NCBI GenBank assembly: GCA_013824085.1
Contig: PNNF01000009.1
Span: 1-64,000, forward strand
DNA length: 64,000 bases
Source of the DNA: Chlorobiaceae bacterium
GTDB taxonomy: Bacteria > Bacteroidota > Ignavibacteria > Ignavibacteriales > Ignavibacteriaceae
Direction of reading: 5' to 3'
Shown: positions 54,261 to 63,861 of the stretch, piece after piece
Position numbering within the stretch: position 1 is the stretch's first letter
Layout of the letters: each line of letters starts with the position of its first letter
Notes under the pieces: model-generated
Databases searched by the model: none
Told to the model about the DNA's origin: nothing
What the model saw: only the letters and a program-made list of their open reading frames with translations
Translations under genes and position numbers: made by a program

Positions 54261-56183
54261 ATGAATTTTGACTTAACCAAATATCCAATATTATCGCAAG
54301 TGCAAGTTCCTGCTGACTTCAGACAAATGGATATTAATGACCTTAAACAATTGTGTACCGATATTCGTGAATACATGGTGGACGTAATTTCAGAAACGGG
54401 TGGACACTTCGGAGGTGGACTTGGAACTGTTGAATTAACCGTTGCACTGCATAAAGTTTTTAATACTCCAGAGGATTTGATTGTTTGGGATACTGGTCAT
54501 CAAGCGTATCCTCATAAAATAATTACGGGAAGAAGAGACAGACTGCCAACGATAAGACAGTTGAATGGCATTTCAGGATTCCTAAAACGTAATGAGAGTG
54601 AGTATGATTCTTTTGGTGCTGGACACGCAACTACTTCAATATCTGCTGCGTTAGGAATGGCACACGCACAAAAAATTTTAGATCAAAATAAAAAAGTTGT
54701 TGCTGTTATTGGCGATGGCGCTATGACTGGCGGAATGGCTTATGAAGCAATGAACAACTCTGGAATTTTGCGTAGCAATTTAATTGTTGTACTCAATGAT
54801 AACCGCATGTCTATTGCTCCAAACGTTTGGCAAATTTCAAATTACTTTACTGAATTAATTTCTCATCCAGAATATAATCGATTTAGAGGTTATGTTTGGG
54901 ACTTAACTGGTAAGCTCGATCACTTTGGAGATAGATTAAGAAAAATTGCGGGCAGACTTGATAAAGGATTAAAATCAATTGTAACTCCGGGCATGTTGTT
55001 TGAGTCGCTCGGCTTCAGATATTTTGGTCCCGTTAATGGACATAATTTACATCAGATGATAAATCTTTTGGAACACGTTAAAGATTTGACCGGCCCAATT
55101 CTTATTCATTCAATTACAGAAAAAGGAAAAGGTTATAAGCCCGCAGAAGCTCATATTCAAAGACTCCATGCTTCAACACCTTTTGATAAATTAACAGGCA
55201 AAGCTTACAAAAAAGAAAACGCTCCGAAAGCTTACACAACAATTTTTGGAGAAGCTCTTGTAGAGTTAGTAGAAAAAAATCCTAAGATAACCGGTATTAC
55301 TGGTGCAATGCCAGATGGAACGGGTTTAAATATTCTTCAAGAAAAATGTCCTAAAAATTATGTTGATGTTGGTATTGCTGAAGAGCACGCTGTTACTTTT
55401 GCTGCTGGACTTGCAACACAAGGAATCATTCCCGTAGTTGCGGTTTACTCAACTTTTTTACAAAGAGGATTTGATCAAATTGTTCATGACATTGCATTAC
55501 AAAAATTGCATGTTGTTTTTGTGCTTGATAGAGCAGGACTCGTTGGTGCTGATGGTCCTACGCATCACGGAACATTTGATTTAACTTACTTGAGATTAAT
55601 TCCACATATGGTAATTATGGCTCCGAAGGATGAAGCAGAATTACGAAATATGCTTTTCACTGCAATCGAATATAAAAAAGGACCAATCGCTCTTCGTTAT
55701 CCAAGAGGAAATGCAATTGGTGTTCCTTTAAATCCAAATTTTGAAAAACTCGAAATTGGTAAAGCAGAAAAATTAATTGATGGAAAAGATGTCGCTATTC
55801 TTGCAATTGGTTCTATGGTTGACTATTCATTAAAGGCACAAAAATTATTATTGAACGATGGTATTGAAGCTGAAATTATTAATATGAGATTTGTGAAACC
55901 ACTCGATACTAATTTACTTGACGATGTTGCAAAACGATTTAACAAAATTGTTACTCTTGAGGAGAATACTATCGTTGGTGGATTTGGTTCTGCAGTTGCC
56001 GAATATTTTATCGATAATAATTATAAGAATGACATACTCCGGATTGGATTACCAGATTATTTTATTGACCATGGCACTCAAGAAGAATTGCATGCTCAAC
56101 TTGAAATTGATCCTAAAGGTATTCACAAGCGAGTAAGTTTTTTTCTGCAAGAAAAATTTGAAAAAAAAGAAATTCTAATTTGA
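54261..56183 (+). CDS. dxs: 1-deoxy-D-xylulose-5-phosphate synthase
   Basis: 640 residues; condenses pyruvate and glyceraldehyde-3-phosphate, first step of the MEP isoprenoid pathway. The thiamine-diphosphate motif GDGAMTGGMAYEAMN (near 151-165), the early SETGGHFGGGLGTVELT and DTGHQAYPHKI motifs, the catalytic Glu in VGIAEEHAVTFAAGLA and the GADGPTHHGTFDLTYL loop are intact. A GGAG site precedes the ATG. The 3' end overlaps the oxidoreductase gene by 4 bp. Confidence 0.96.
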   Translation: MNFDLTKYPILSQVQVPADFRQMDINDLKQLCTDIREYMVDVISETGGHFGGGLGTVELTVALHKVFNTPEDLIVWDTGHQAYPHKIITGRRDRLPTIRQLNGISGFLKRNESEYDSFGAGHATTSISAALGMAHAQKILDQNKKVVAVIGDGAMTGGMAYEAMNNSGILRSNLIVVLNDNRMSIAPNVWQISNYFTELISHPEYNRFRGYVWDLTGKLDHFGDRLRKIAGRLDKGLKSIVTPGMLFESLGFRYFGPVNGHNLHQMINLLEHVKDLTGPILIHSITEKGKGYKPAEAHIQRLHASTPFDKLTGKAYKKENAPKAYTTIFGEALVELVEKNPKITGITGAMPDGTGLNILQEKCPKNYVDVGIAEEHAVTFAAGLATQGIIPVVAVYSTFLQRGFDQIVHDIALQKLHVVFVLDRAGLVGADGPTHHGTFDLTYLRLIPHMVIMAPKDEAELRNMLFTAIEYKKGPIALRYPRGNAIGVPLNPNFEKLEIGKAEKLIDGKDVAILAIGSMVDYSLKAQKLLLNDGIEAEIINMRFVKPLDTNLLDDVAKRFNKIVTLEENTIVGGFGSAVAEYFIDNNYKNDILRIGLPDYFIDHGTQEELHAQLEIDPKGIHKRVSFFLQEKFEKKEILI

Positions 56184-57184
56184 TGCAAAATCTAAAAATT
56201 GCTCTTGTTGGATTGGGAAAAATTGCACAGTTGATGCATTTACCAATTCTAAAAATAATGAACAACGTTTCAATTACAGCAATTGCCGATAGTAACAAAT
56301 CTCGACTTGAATCAATGGCTAAGGAATTAGGGCTTGATACTTACTATCAAGATTATTCTAAGCTTTTGGAATCTGAAGAAATTGATGCTGTGTTTATTAC
56401 CACACCGACGAACACTCACAAAGAAATCGCTTCTGCTTTTATAAAAAAAAATATTCCAACTTTTATTGAGAAGCCAATTGCAATTTCATACAAAGAGACT
56501 AACGAAATTGTAGAGCTTGCAAAAATTCATAAAGTTCCCGTTATGGTGGGAATGAATATGAGATATCGGCCTGATGTGATGCTCTTGAAAAGCATTATTA
56601 ATTCAGGCGACATTGGAGAAATATTTTACATAAAGTGTGGTTGGCTCAGTTCACAAAGCAGTGATAGCAAATGGTTTACATCAAAGGAACAAGCGGGTGG
56701 CGGAGTTATTTTTGATTTAGGAATTGTTATTCTTGATCTCGCTTTATGGTATTTAGATTTTCCGATGATTGATTCAGTTACTACAAAAAATTTTTTCTTG
56801 AATACTAAAACTGTTGAAGACTCTTCTGTAAGTATGATTAGATGCAAGTCCGAAGCAATAATATCAATAGAGACAAGCTGGTCGATTAAATCAGAAAAGG
56901 ATTCTTTCTACATCGATATTTTTGGAACTAAAGGAAGTGCTTCCTTGAATCCATTAAAAATTTATAAAAAAGATTTGAATCAATACATCGACATTTCTGC
57001 TAATAGCAATGAGAACAGAACTCTTGAGTATAAAAAATCTTTTAAAAACGAGTTGAAACATTTTATTGGTGCGGTTAGAAAATACAATCCGGTTTTATCA
57101 ACAGCAGAAAATGCACTTTCAAGAATGAAAATTATTGAAGCAATGTATTTGTCTGCAAGTAGAAAAGAAGAAATAAAATTATGA
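56180..57184 (+). CDS. Gfo/Idh/MocA-family NAD(P)-dependent oxidoreductase
   Basis: 334 residues: N-terminal Rossmann fold (ALVGLGKIAQLMHLPIL near 7-23), the family EKPIAIS motif (Lys near 95) and a C-terminal alpha/beta substrate domain containing AGGGVIFDLGIVILDLALW, where the usual active-site D/H-x-x-x-H pair reads D-L-G-I-V-I-L-D, without the canonical His. It oxidises or reduces a sugar, cyclitol or sugar-nucleotide; substrate unknown. It is co-transcribed with dxs (4-bp overlap) and with the response regulator downstream (4-bp overlap). Confidence 0.9.
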   Translation: MMQNLKIALVGLGKIAQLMHLPILKIMNNVSITAIADSNKSRLESMAKELGLDTYYQDYSKLLESEEIDAVFITTPTNTHKEIASAFIKKNIPTFIEKPIAISYKETNEIVELAKIHKVPVMVGMNMRYRPDVMLLKSIINSGDIGEIFYIKCGWLSSQSSDSKWFTSKEQAGGGVIFDLGIVILDLALWYLDFPMIDSVTTKNFFLNTKTVEDSSVSMIRCKSEAIISIETSWSIKSEKDSFYIDIFGTKGSASLNPLKIYKKDLNQYIDISANSNENRTLEYKKSFKNELKHFIGAVRKYNPVLSTAENALSRMKIIEAMYLSASRKEEIKL

Positions 57185-57879
57185 AGCAGATGAAAAAAAA
57201 AATATTGTTGGTTGACGATGAAAAAGATATTGTGGAATTTCTAAAGTATAATCTTGAAAAAGAAAATATCGAAATAATCACTGCTTACAACGGCGAAGAA
57301 GCTATTAACAAAATGGATTTAATGCCTGACCTCGTAATATTAGACGTAATGATGCCTAAGTTAAATGGCTTTGAAGTATGTAAAAAAATTAGAGCAAATC
57401 TAAAATTCAAAAATATTCCTGTGATTTTCTTAACTGCAAAAGCTTCCGAAGTTGACGAAATTATTGGGCTTGAAATTGGTGCAAGCGACTATATTCAAAA
57501 ACCAATCTCTCCAACAAAATTAATTGCGCGTGTAAATTCTAATCTACGAAAAAATGAAGATTCAAAAGATCAGAAGGAATTAGCTGTGCTTAATCACGGC
57601 GACATAACAATTGACAGAAATAAATATGTTGTAATTATTGATGGAGAAGAGAAAGTTTTTCCACGTAAAGAATTTGAACTCTTGTATTATCTAATTTCAT
57701 ATCCCGATACAGTTCACACAAGAGAAACATTATTGAAGAAAATTTGGGGAACTGATATTTACGTAATCGATCGGACAGTAGATGTGCATATTCGCAAAAT
57801 ACGAGAGAAACTCGAAAGCTATTCTGACTTGATCGAAACTGTAAAAGGAGTTGGTTATCGGATCAAAACTCCCAATTAA
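57181..57879 (+). CDS. OmpR/PhoB-family response regulator
   Basis: 232 residues: receiver domain (about 6-120) with DD acidic pair near 14-15, phospho-acceptor Asp in LVILDVMMP (near 58) and Lys in YIQKP; then a C-terminal winged-helix DNA-binding domain (RKEFELLYYLISYPDTVHTR, DRTVDVHIRKIREKL). It pairs with the kinase gene that overlaps its 3' end by 29 bp. The PhoB-like look is family-level; no phosphate genes are adjacent, but an OprO/P-type porin lies 2.3 kb downstream. Confidence 0.94.
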   Translation: MKQMKKKILLVDDEKDIVEFLKYNLEKENIEIITAYNGEEAINKMDLMPDLVILDVMMPKLNGFEVCKKIRANLKFKNIPVIFLTAKASEVDEIIGLEIGASDYIQKPISPTKLIARVNSNLRKNEDSKDQKELAVLNHGDITIDRNKYVVIIDGEEKVFPRKEFELLYYLISYPDTVHTRETLLKKIWGTDIYVIDRTVDVHIRKIREKLESYSDLIETVKGVGYRIKTPN

Positions 57880-58897
57880 TGTAAAGCTGATTTTTCATTC
57901 TCTTTCATTCATAAAGAAAGAACTTTTTCTTTTTTTATTTTTATTAATTGTAGCAATTGTTGTAACGCATTATTTTGTCTATTCGCTCACAGTTTCACTT
58001 CTGATTTTTTTAATCCTACTCCTACTTTTTGTTTTTCAATTAATCAGAAAAAGAATTGATGAAATTTCTGAAATAAAAAAAATGATGATTGCAATTAGAA
58101 AAGGTGAAGTGAAAAATATTTCTGATATAAATCTAACTTCAAATTTAGAGCCGGTCGAATCAGAAATTCGTGAGATGTATTCGCAAATAAAAAATGATAT
58201 CGATTACTTAAAAAAATTAGAACGAATGAGAAAAGAATTTTTAGGAAATGTTTCTCACGAACTACGAACTCCGATTTTTGCAATACAAGGTTACATCGAA
58301 ACGCTACTTAATGGTGCAATTAGTGACACGAAAGTGAACAAACATTTTTTAGAAAAAGCCAATAACCATACGGTTCATCTAAGCAACCTCGTCAATGATC
58401 TGATTGATATTTCGATGATTGAAACGGGCGAGATGAGAATGAGTTTTCGATATTTTTATATCTCAGATTATATTCACGAAGTTATAAGTGACTTAAAACC
58501 TTTCGCTGATGAAAAAAAAATCGAACTTCGTTTTGTTCCTACTGAAAAGAATATTCAAGTCTTCGGTGACAGAGCAAGGATTAAGCAAGTCTTGACCAAT
58601 CTCACCGTCAATGCGATAAAATATACTGAAGTTGGTTCAGTAACAATTGAGCTTATTGAAGAGAACAAAAATATTAAGATAGTTGTTAGAGATACGGGAA
58701 TCGGAATTCCGCCCGAAGATTTACCAAGAATATTCGAAAGATTTTTCAGAGTAGATAAAGAGAGATCGAAAGATGCAGGCGGCACTGGGTTAGGTTTAGC
58801 AATAGTAAAACATATTGTTGAAGCTCACACTTCTAAAGTTGAAGTAGTGAGCAAAGTTGGTGTGGGGACAGAATTTTCTTTTCGATTAAAAAAATAA
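57851..58897 (+). CDS. PhoR-like sensor histidine kinase
   Basis: Up to 348 residues. Two closely spaced TM helices (about 24-45 and 49-66) leave almost no periplasmic loop, so stimulus detection is likely within the membrane or cytosol. HisKA (FLGNVSHELRTPIFAIQGYI, His near 136), N box NLTVNAIKY, G1 DTGIGIP, F box and GGTGLGLAIVK are intact. The start is uncertain: the frame opens at TTG 57851, which lies directly against an AAAGGAG, while ATC 57857 has better spacing; no ATG exists before the first TM. It overlaps the response regulator by 29 bp and is the end of the dxs operon. Confidence 0.9.
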   Translation: MVIGSKLPINVKLIFHSLSFIKKELFLFLFLLIVAIVVTHYFVYSLTVSLLIFLILLLLFVFQLIRKRIDEISEIKKMMIAIRKGEVKNISDINLTSNLEPVESEIREMYSQIKNDIDYLKKLERMRKEFLGNVSHELRTPIFAIQGYIETLLNGAISDTKVNKHFLEKANNHTVHLSNLVNDLIDISMIETGEMRMSFRYFYISDYIHEVISDLKPFADEKKIELRFVPTEKNIQVFGDRARIKQVLTNLTVNAIKYTEVGSVTIELIEENKNIKIVVRDTGIGIPPEDLPRIFERFFRVDKERSKDAGGTGLGLAIVKHIVEAHTSKVEVVSKVGVGTEFSFRLKK

Positions 58898-58911
58898 ATT
58901 AGAACATTTTG

Positions 58912-58998
58912 CGGAAGGGGAGGGATTCGAACCCTCGGTACGCTTTCACGCACACACGCTTTCCAGGCGTGCCAGTTAAGCCACTCCTGCACCCGTCC
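58912..58998 (-). tRNA. tRNA-Ser (anticodon GGA)
   Basis: 87-nt class II tRNA on the minus strand with long variable arm, serine-type D arm (GAGTGGCTTAACTGG), anticodon stem-loop ACGCCTGGAAAGCGT with anticodon GGA, and T arm GAGGGTTCGAATCCCTC. The acceptor stem (GGACGGG/CCCTTCC) has one mismatch at the fourth pair. CCA is not encoded, which fits the presence of a tRNA nucleotidyltransferase-like gene in the window. Confidence 0.95.
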
Positions 58999-59138
58999 AA
59001 GATTAAAAACTCTGTTTCAATAAAATAGAAAACAAATATAGACATTGCCGAGTTGTTCACCAATTTTAACGAAAGAAAATATTTAATAACAAACAGAAAT
59101 TTAGTAACTTTATTTTTAAGTTTTAAAGAAGTAACTAT

Positions 59139-59888
59139 ATGCTGCCTGAAATATTATTAAAATCTCTGCTCATTGTACTCTCTGCTCTCATTGGAGCTTT
59201 GAGTGTTTTTTTTGTAAAATTAAATCATCACAAACTTTGCGCAATTATTTCTGTCTCTGCGGGTGCATTGCTTGGAGCAGCTGTTTTTGTAATCATCCCC
59301 GAAGTTTCAAGTCTAATCTCAATTTATCAAATAATTATTAGTGCGGGTACTGGCTACTTACTCTTTTGGGGAATAAGCAAATACTATTTTCATGTCTGTC
59401 CCGCTTGCTCTGCGAGCCACTTCGATGAACAGACTACAAAGAAATTTTCTGAAATTGTTTTAACATTAATCACTGCATTGTCATTTCATTCTTTTATGGA
59501 TGGCTTAGCATTAACGAGCGGAAATATACATAGCCACTCAGATGGAAATTCAATTTTTGCCGCAATATTGACTCACAAATTTCCCGAAGGACTTGCACTT
59601 GCTGCGTTAATGCTTGGTGCAAATTATTCAAGAAAAAAAATACTTTTGTATGTCGTCTTAATTCAGTCAACAACAATTTTTGGTGCAGTTACAGGATATT
59701 TTCTTTTGCAAAGTGGAGTTAGTAGTGTCTTCTTAGGATTGATTATGGCTCACGTCGCGGGTGGATTTGTTTATCTCGCTCTTCACGCAATTCTCGGTGA
59801 GATGTTGAAGAACCATAAGCTATTGGTCTTGTCATCTTTTGGCGGCGGTATGTTGTTGATTTATTTAGTCCATCTTTTAGTTCATTAA
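59139..59888 (+). CDS. ZIP-family divalent metal transporter
   Basis: 249 residues with about eight TM helices. The binuclear metal site is visible in TM4 as HSFMDGLAL and in TM5 as HKFPEGLAL (HxxxD and HxxxE patterns). A small cytosolic loop has HVCPACSASH, a possible extra zinc-binding knuckle. ZIPs move zinc, iron or manganese into the cytosol. It stands alone between tRNA-Ser and a repeat-bearing gap. Confidence 0.9.
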   Translation: MLPEILLKSLLIVLSALIGALSVFFVKLNHHKLCAIISVSAGALLGAAVFVIIPEVSSLISIYQIIISAGTGYLLFWGISKYYFHVCPACSASHFDEQTTKKFSEIVLTLITALSFHSFMDGLALTSGNIHSHSDGNSIFAAILTHKFPEGLALAALMLGANYSRKKILLYVVLIQSTTIFGAVTGYFLLQSGVSSVFLGLIMAHVAGGFVYLALHAILGEMLKNHKLLVLSSFGGGMLLIYLVHLLVH

Positions 59889-59913
59889 TATTTTGTAAAT
59901 GATTTTGTGTTTG

Positions 59914-60016
59914 GAGTCTTAGTGGCATTCAAATTTTTTATTCTAATTTATTTCAGATAATTAGCCACCAAGCACAAAGGCACTAAGTTAATTAATGGAG
60001 AGCTGTCCACCACAAT
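59914..60016. repeat. Dispersed repeat, left copy (right copy at 61319-61413)
   Basis: About 100 bp from GAGTCTTAGTGGCATTCAA to TGTCCACCACAAT, repeated with minor changes at 61319-61413, on either side of the porin gene. The core (ATTAGCCACCAAG...GGCACTAAG) resembles dispersed repeat debris common in related genomes. The rest of the 331-bp gap between the ZIP and porin genes shows nothing else. Confidence 0.85.
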
Positions 60017-60219
60017 TTTAAACTCATCAAAAATTTATAATCCATTACTTTTAATTATTTTAACAGAGTGAAAATTTATTGTTTGCTCAGTGATTAGTTC
60101 TCTCCTTGTTAAAAAACGCTTTCTATTTTTTCTCGAGTTGAGAAGATAACCTATCAACAAATTCACAAAAAAATTAGCGAGTGATTTTCAATTTAATGTT
60201 TCCTAATTAAAACAAAATT

Positions 60220-61218
60220 ATGATAGGAAAAATGTTTACAACAATAAAAATAATTTTTATTTTAGCAACGGCAATGACGTTAGGCATCACTTCACTTAAT
60301 GCAGGTGAAAATGTGAAATCAGGATTTGGTACAATGAGTATCAAAGGACTTGTGCAATTCTGGTACGAACATGATAATGTCCGTTCCCCAAAAGATTTTT
60401 TTAGAATTCGCAGAACTGAAATAAGATTATCGGGAACAATTAATCCAATAGTCGCTTGGACAGTAATGATTGACCCTGCAACAATCAGGGAAGATAATCT
60501 GAGAAACTCCTTACTCCAAGATGCACAAATTATTTTAACTCCATTTGAAAATTGGACAATAAGTGCAGGACAATTTATTTTTCCATTTGGTTTGGAGGGC
60601 TTAATGTCATCGGCACGCCTTGATTTTGCAGAAAGATCGATGCTTACAACAAAATTAAATTGGGCAAATTTTAGAGACATCGGTTTTACAATTCGACACA
60701 ACATAAAATTAGCCGGTATTGAAATACAACCAACTATTGGATTGTTAAATGGTGAACGATTAAATAGATGGGATCTAAATGAGTCAATGGATTTTATTGG
60801 CAGATTAGTTGTTAGCCCAACTGAACATTTACATTTTGCAGTTGCTCATTACAACGGATGGGCAGGGGCTAACGAAACAAGAAGTCTCTGGTCAGGTGTA
60901 GAATTGATGTTCACTCAAGATAAGTTTACAGTTTATGGTGAATTTGCTGCAGGTAAAAATGCAGGAATTAATATCAATAATTTTTACTTAAGTGGTACGT
61001 ATAATTTTTTTAAAAACTTGCAGTTAGCTTTAAGATATGACTATCTTGATCACAACAGCGATACACCATTAAATGCTGTGACTGAAAAAACAATTGGTCT
61101 GAACTATTTTATTGAAGGACATAATTCTAAACTTCAACTAAATTATATTTTTCGTGGCGAAGAAGGAACAAGCATTAACAATGACGGAATTCGGTTCAAT
61201 CTTCAAACTGCGTTCTAA
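60220..61218 (+). CDS. OprO/OprP-like porin
   Basis: 332 residues (or 328 from the second ATG, 60232), signal peptide ending near residue 28 (SLNAG). The body matches phosphate-selective porins O/P: SIKGLVQFWYEHD, FRIRRTEIRLSGTINP, the ISAGQFIFPFGLEG strand-loop and a C-terminal NLQTAF with terminal Phe. It forms a trimeric anion-preferring 16-strand channel. The position between two copies of a dispersed repeat suggests that the gene could have moved as a unit. Confidence 0.85.
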   Translation: MIGKMFTTIKIIFILATAMTLGITSLNAGENVKSGFGTMSIKGLVQFWYEHDNVRSPKDFFRIRRTEIRLSGTINPIVAWTVMIDPATIREDNLRNSLLQDAQIILTPFENWTISAGQFIFPFGLEGLMSSARLDFAERSMLTTKLNWANFRDIGFTIRHNIKLAGIEIQPTIGLLNGERLNRWDLNESMDFIGRLVVSPTEHLHFAVAHYNGWAGANETRSLWSGVELMFTQDKFTVYGEFAAGKNAGININNFYLSGTYNFFKNLQLALRYDYLDHNSDTPLNAVTEKTIGLNYFIEGHNSKLQLNYIFRGEEGTSINNDGIRFNLQTAF

Positions 61219-61318
61219 CAGAAATGAGGAAAATGTTTTTCGGTTCAACTTTTTGCAAGTGTTCTGAAGATTAGCCACGAATGCACGAATGGAATAAGTG
61301 AATGATGAATTACGCTTA

Positions 61319-61413
61319 GAGTCTTGGTAGCATTCAATTTTTTATTCTAATTTTTTTCAGATAATTAGCCACCAAGGCACTAAGTTAATTAATGGAGAGA
61401 TGTCCACCACAAT
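61319..61413. repeat. Dispersed repeat, right copy
   Basis: Second copy of the 59914-60016 repeat, lying between the porin stop and the tRNA-Ser(CGA) gene. A shorter related phrase (GATTAGCCACGAATGCACGAAT) lies just before it at about 61269-61290. Confidence 0.85.
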
Positions 61414-61446
61414 AGGAATTGTGTTGGATAAACGAAAATAAATATT

Positions 61447-61533
61447 GGAGAGATGCCAGAGTGGTTGAATGGGGCGGTCTCGAAAACCGCTGTACCGTTT
61501 ACGGTACCGAGAGTTCGAATCTCTCTCTCTCCG
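61447..61533 (+). tRNA. tRNA-Ser (anticodon CGA)
   Basis: 87-nt class II tRNA: acceptor GGAGAGA pairs with TCTCTCC, D arm with GAGTGGTTGAATGG, anticodon stem GCGGT/ACCGC with anticodon CGA, long variable arm, T arm GAGAGTTCGAATCTCTC. CCA is not encoded. An open frame starting inside it runs into the next gene but is not used. Confidence 0.96.
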
Positions 61534-61554
61534 CAAAACATTAAATCAAAAAAT

Positions 61555-62367
61555 ATGAAAAAACTAATTTCAATTTTATTTCTTCCGCTTTTATTTTTTT
61601 CCATAACTTTTGTTGCTTGTGGAGAGCCGAGAGACAATAGAGTTAAGGTTTCACAAAACTATTCTATTCGTTACTCTGTTTTTTTTCCCGCAACTTATCA
61701 AGAAACTGAAAAAGATTTTCCAACAATATTTATGCTTCACGGACTTGGAGGCGATTTCAGACAGTGGCAAACAATTGCAGACCTTCAAAAATTTGCAGAT
61801 AAATATCAATTCATAATTTTTACTGTTGATGGATTTATTGACTCCTGGTATCTGAACAGTAAGTTCGACAAGGAGATGCAATACGAAACAATGTTCATCG
61901 AAAGATTTCTGCCAAAAATTTTTGCAAGATATCGTATTAATGAGGGGAAACTTGGAATTACGGGATTAAGTATGGGTGGACACGGTGCAATAAAATTTGT
62001 CTTAAAGTATCCCGAAATTTTTTCTGCAGGCGCAAGCACAAGTGGAATTCTTGACATAACAAAATTCGATGACCGCTCAACTATAGCACAACATTTAGGT
62101 GAATTCAATTCCTATCCCGAAAATTGGAAAGCGAATTCTTGTTACTATCTTTTAGACAAATTAACAAATAAAAATGTTAAACTTTTTGTTGATAGCGGAG
62201 TTGATGATTACGCTTATGATGTTACGAGAGCGTTTAAAGAAAAAGCAGATTCGCTCGGCATCTCTTGTGAATTTTTAGAAATGGAAGGCGGACACTTTCA
62301 CGAATATTGGTCAAGGGCTGTAGTTCATCACTTTAATTTTTTTGATAGGGTTTTAAATAATAAATAA
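61555..62367 (+). CDS. Lipoprotein esterase of the alpha/beta-hydrolase (esterase D-like) family
   Basis: 270 residues from ATG 61555; the frame is open further back only because it reads through the tRNA. Lipobox FVAC (Cys22). Alpha/beta-hydrolase fold: oxyanion region MLHGLGGD, nucleophile Ser139 in GLSMGGHG, Asp in DSGVDDYAYD (near 214) and His in GGHFHEYW (near 246). Similar to esterase D/antigen-85-like enzymes that cleave short acyl esters or feruloyl esters. It acts in the periplasm or at the outer membrane. It is 21 bp after tRNA-Ser and 39 bp before the MATE gene. Confidence 0.9.
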   Translation: MKKLISILFLPLLFFSITFVACGEPRDNRVKVSQNYSIRYSVFFPATYQETEKDFPTIFMLHGLGGDFRQWQTIADLQKFADKYQFIIFTVDGFIDSWYLNSKFDKEMQYETMFIERFLPKIFARYRINEGKLGITGLSMGGHGAIKFVLKYPEIFSAGASTSGILDITKFDDRSTIAQHLGEFNSYPENWKANSCYYLLDKLTNKNVKLFVDSGVDDYAYDVTRAFKEKADSLGISCEFLEMEGGHFHEYWSRAVVHHFNFFDRVLNNK

Positions 62368-62406
62368 TTTTATCCTACTCGCTTTATCTATTCTTAAATT
62401 TAATTT

Positions 62407-63771
62407 ATGAATTCTTTTAAAAAACATCTTTATGAAACTTTCTTTCTTGCTATTCCTATAATCATTGGTCAATTAGGAATAGTGTTGATGGGCGTTGTCG
62501 ATAGTGCGATGGTTGGAAAAGTAGGTGCAAAATATTTGGCAGCTGCTTCAATTGGCTCAGGAATTTTTGCATTATTTCTTGTGTTGGGTATTGGAATCAG
62601 TTATGCTATTTCTCCGCTTGTCTCAATCTCTATTGCTGCGGGAAAAAAAGAATTTACAAGTTTCATCTTTAAACAATCATTTTATATTAATCTTGTCGTC
62701 GGAATTATTCTCTGTATTGTTACAATTTTTGTTGCAGATTTTATAAAATATTTTAATCAAGAGAAAGAAGTTGAAGCGTTAGCAATTTCGTACACAAAGA
62801 TTCTTGGTCTTTCAATTATTCCCGTTATGATTTTTCAATCTTTCAAACAGTTCATTGAAGGCTTGTCAATTATGCGTCCGGCGATGATTGTTGCTCTTGT
62901 CGCAAATGTAGTAAATGTGTTTGTCAATTGGGTTTTGATTTATGGAGAGCTTGGATTTCCTGAACTTAGATTAGATGGCGCAGGAATTGCAACTTTTATT
63001 TCACGTCTATTTATGGCTGTTGCTTTGGGTTATTTTGTTTTCACAAGTAAATCTTTAATATCTTTTAATCTCAGCATTCGCTCTTATCGATATGATTCTG
63101 TAATAACAAATAAAATATTAAAATTAGGAGTGCCGAGTGGTGTTCAATATTTTTTTGAAGTTGGATGTTTTACATTTGCTGCAGTAATAATTGGTTGGCT
63201 TGGAACCAATCAATTGGCGGCTCATCAGATTGCATTATCAGCTGCAACAATTTCTTATATGACAGTGTTAGGTGTTTCTTCTGCTGCTGCAATTCGGGTT
63301 GGTAGTGAAGTTGGCAGACAAAATATTTATGAGACAAGAATTGCTGCGTTCTCGGCTATTGCGTTGGGAATTATTATCCAAATAATTTTTGCTCTCTTTT
63401 TTATTCTCTTCAGAAATATTATTCCAACGTTCTATGTTTTTGAAATTGAAGTAATAAAGATTGCCGCATCGTTATTTATTATTGCAGGACTATTCCAAAT
63501 ATTTGATGGCATTCAAGCAATTGGATTAGGTGTGTTGCGAGGTTTAACAGATGTAAAAATTCCAACTGCAATTACGTTCACGGCATATTGGTTAATTGGT
63601 TTACCGATCGGTTATTTTTTAGGATTCAATTTAGAGCTTGATGTTATTGGCGTTTGGTTAGGTTTGTTAATTGGATTAGCAACTTCTGCAACATTACTCT
63701 CAATTCGAATAAACATTAAAAGTAAACGAAATATTCTTTTACCATTTGAAGATAAATCGTTGCATTTATAA
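62407..63771 (+). CDS. MATE-family multidrug/organic-cation exporter
   Basis: 454 residues with 12 predicted TMs in two six-helix halves. The family patterns AIPIIIGQLGIVLMGVVDSAMVG (TM1) and, in the second half, KLGVPSGVQYFFEVGCFTFA with LAAHQIAL are clear, and VLRGLTDVKIPT follows in the last third. It exports drugs or metabolites using Na+ or H+ gradients. The substrate cannot be told. It lies 39 bp after the esterase gene. Confidence 0.93.
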   Translation: MNSFKKHLYETFFLAIPIIIGQLGIVLMGVVDSAMVGKVGAKYLAAASIGSGIFALFLVLGIGISYAISPLVSISIAAGKKEFTSFIFKQSFYINLVVGIILCIVTIFVADFIKYFNQEKEVEALAISYTKILGLSIIPVMIFQSFKQFIEGLSIMRPAMIVALVANVVNVFVNWVLIYGELGFPELRLDGAGIATFISRLFMAVALGYFVFTSKSLISFNLSIRSYRYDSVITNKILKLGVPSGVQYFFEVGCFTFAAVIIGWLGTNQLAAHQIALSAATISYMTVLGVSSAAAIRVGSEVGRQNIYETRIAAFSAIALGIIIQIIFALFFILFRNIIPTFYVFEIEVIKIAASLFIIAGLFQIFDGIQAIGLGVLRGLTDVKIPTAITFTAYWLIGLPIGYFLGFNLELDVIGVWLGLLIGLATSATLLSIRINIKSKRNILLPFEDKSLHL

Positions 63772-63861
63772 TGCCATTTAACCATTGAAGAAAATTTTCT
63801 ATTTTTGGAATAGAATTGATTTACTTTCGCCATAGAAATTATTTAGTAAAAGGAGGCATAG

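Noticed and set aside
57181-58897. Naming the two-component pair phoB/phoR
   Set aside because: Only family-level similarity is visible and no phosphate-uptake genes are adjacent, so no gene symbol was given.
61453-61554. N-terminal extension of the esterase frame
   Set aside because: It begins inside tRNA-Ser(CGA) and the translated part is just tRNA sequence; the lipoprotein signal starts at ATG 61555.
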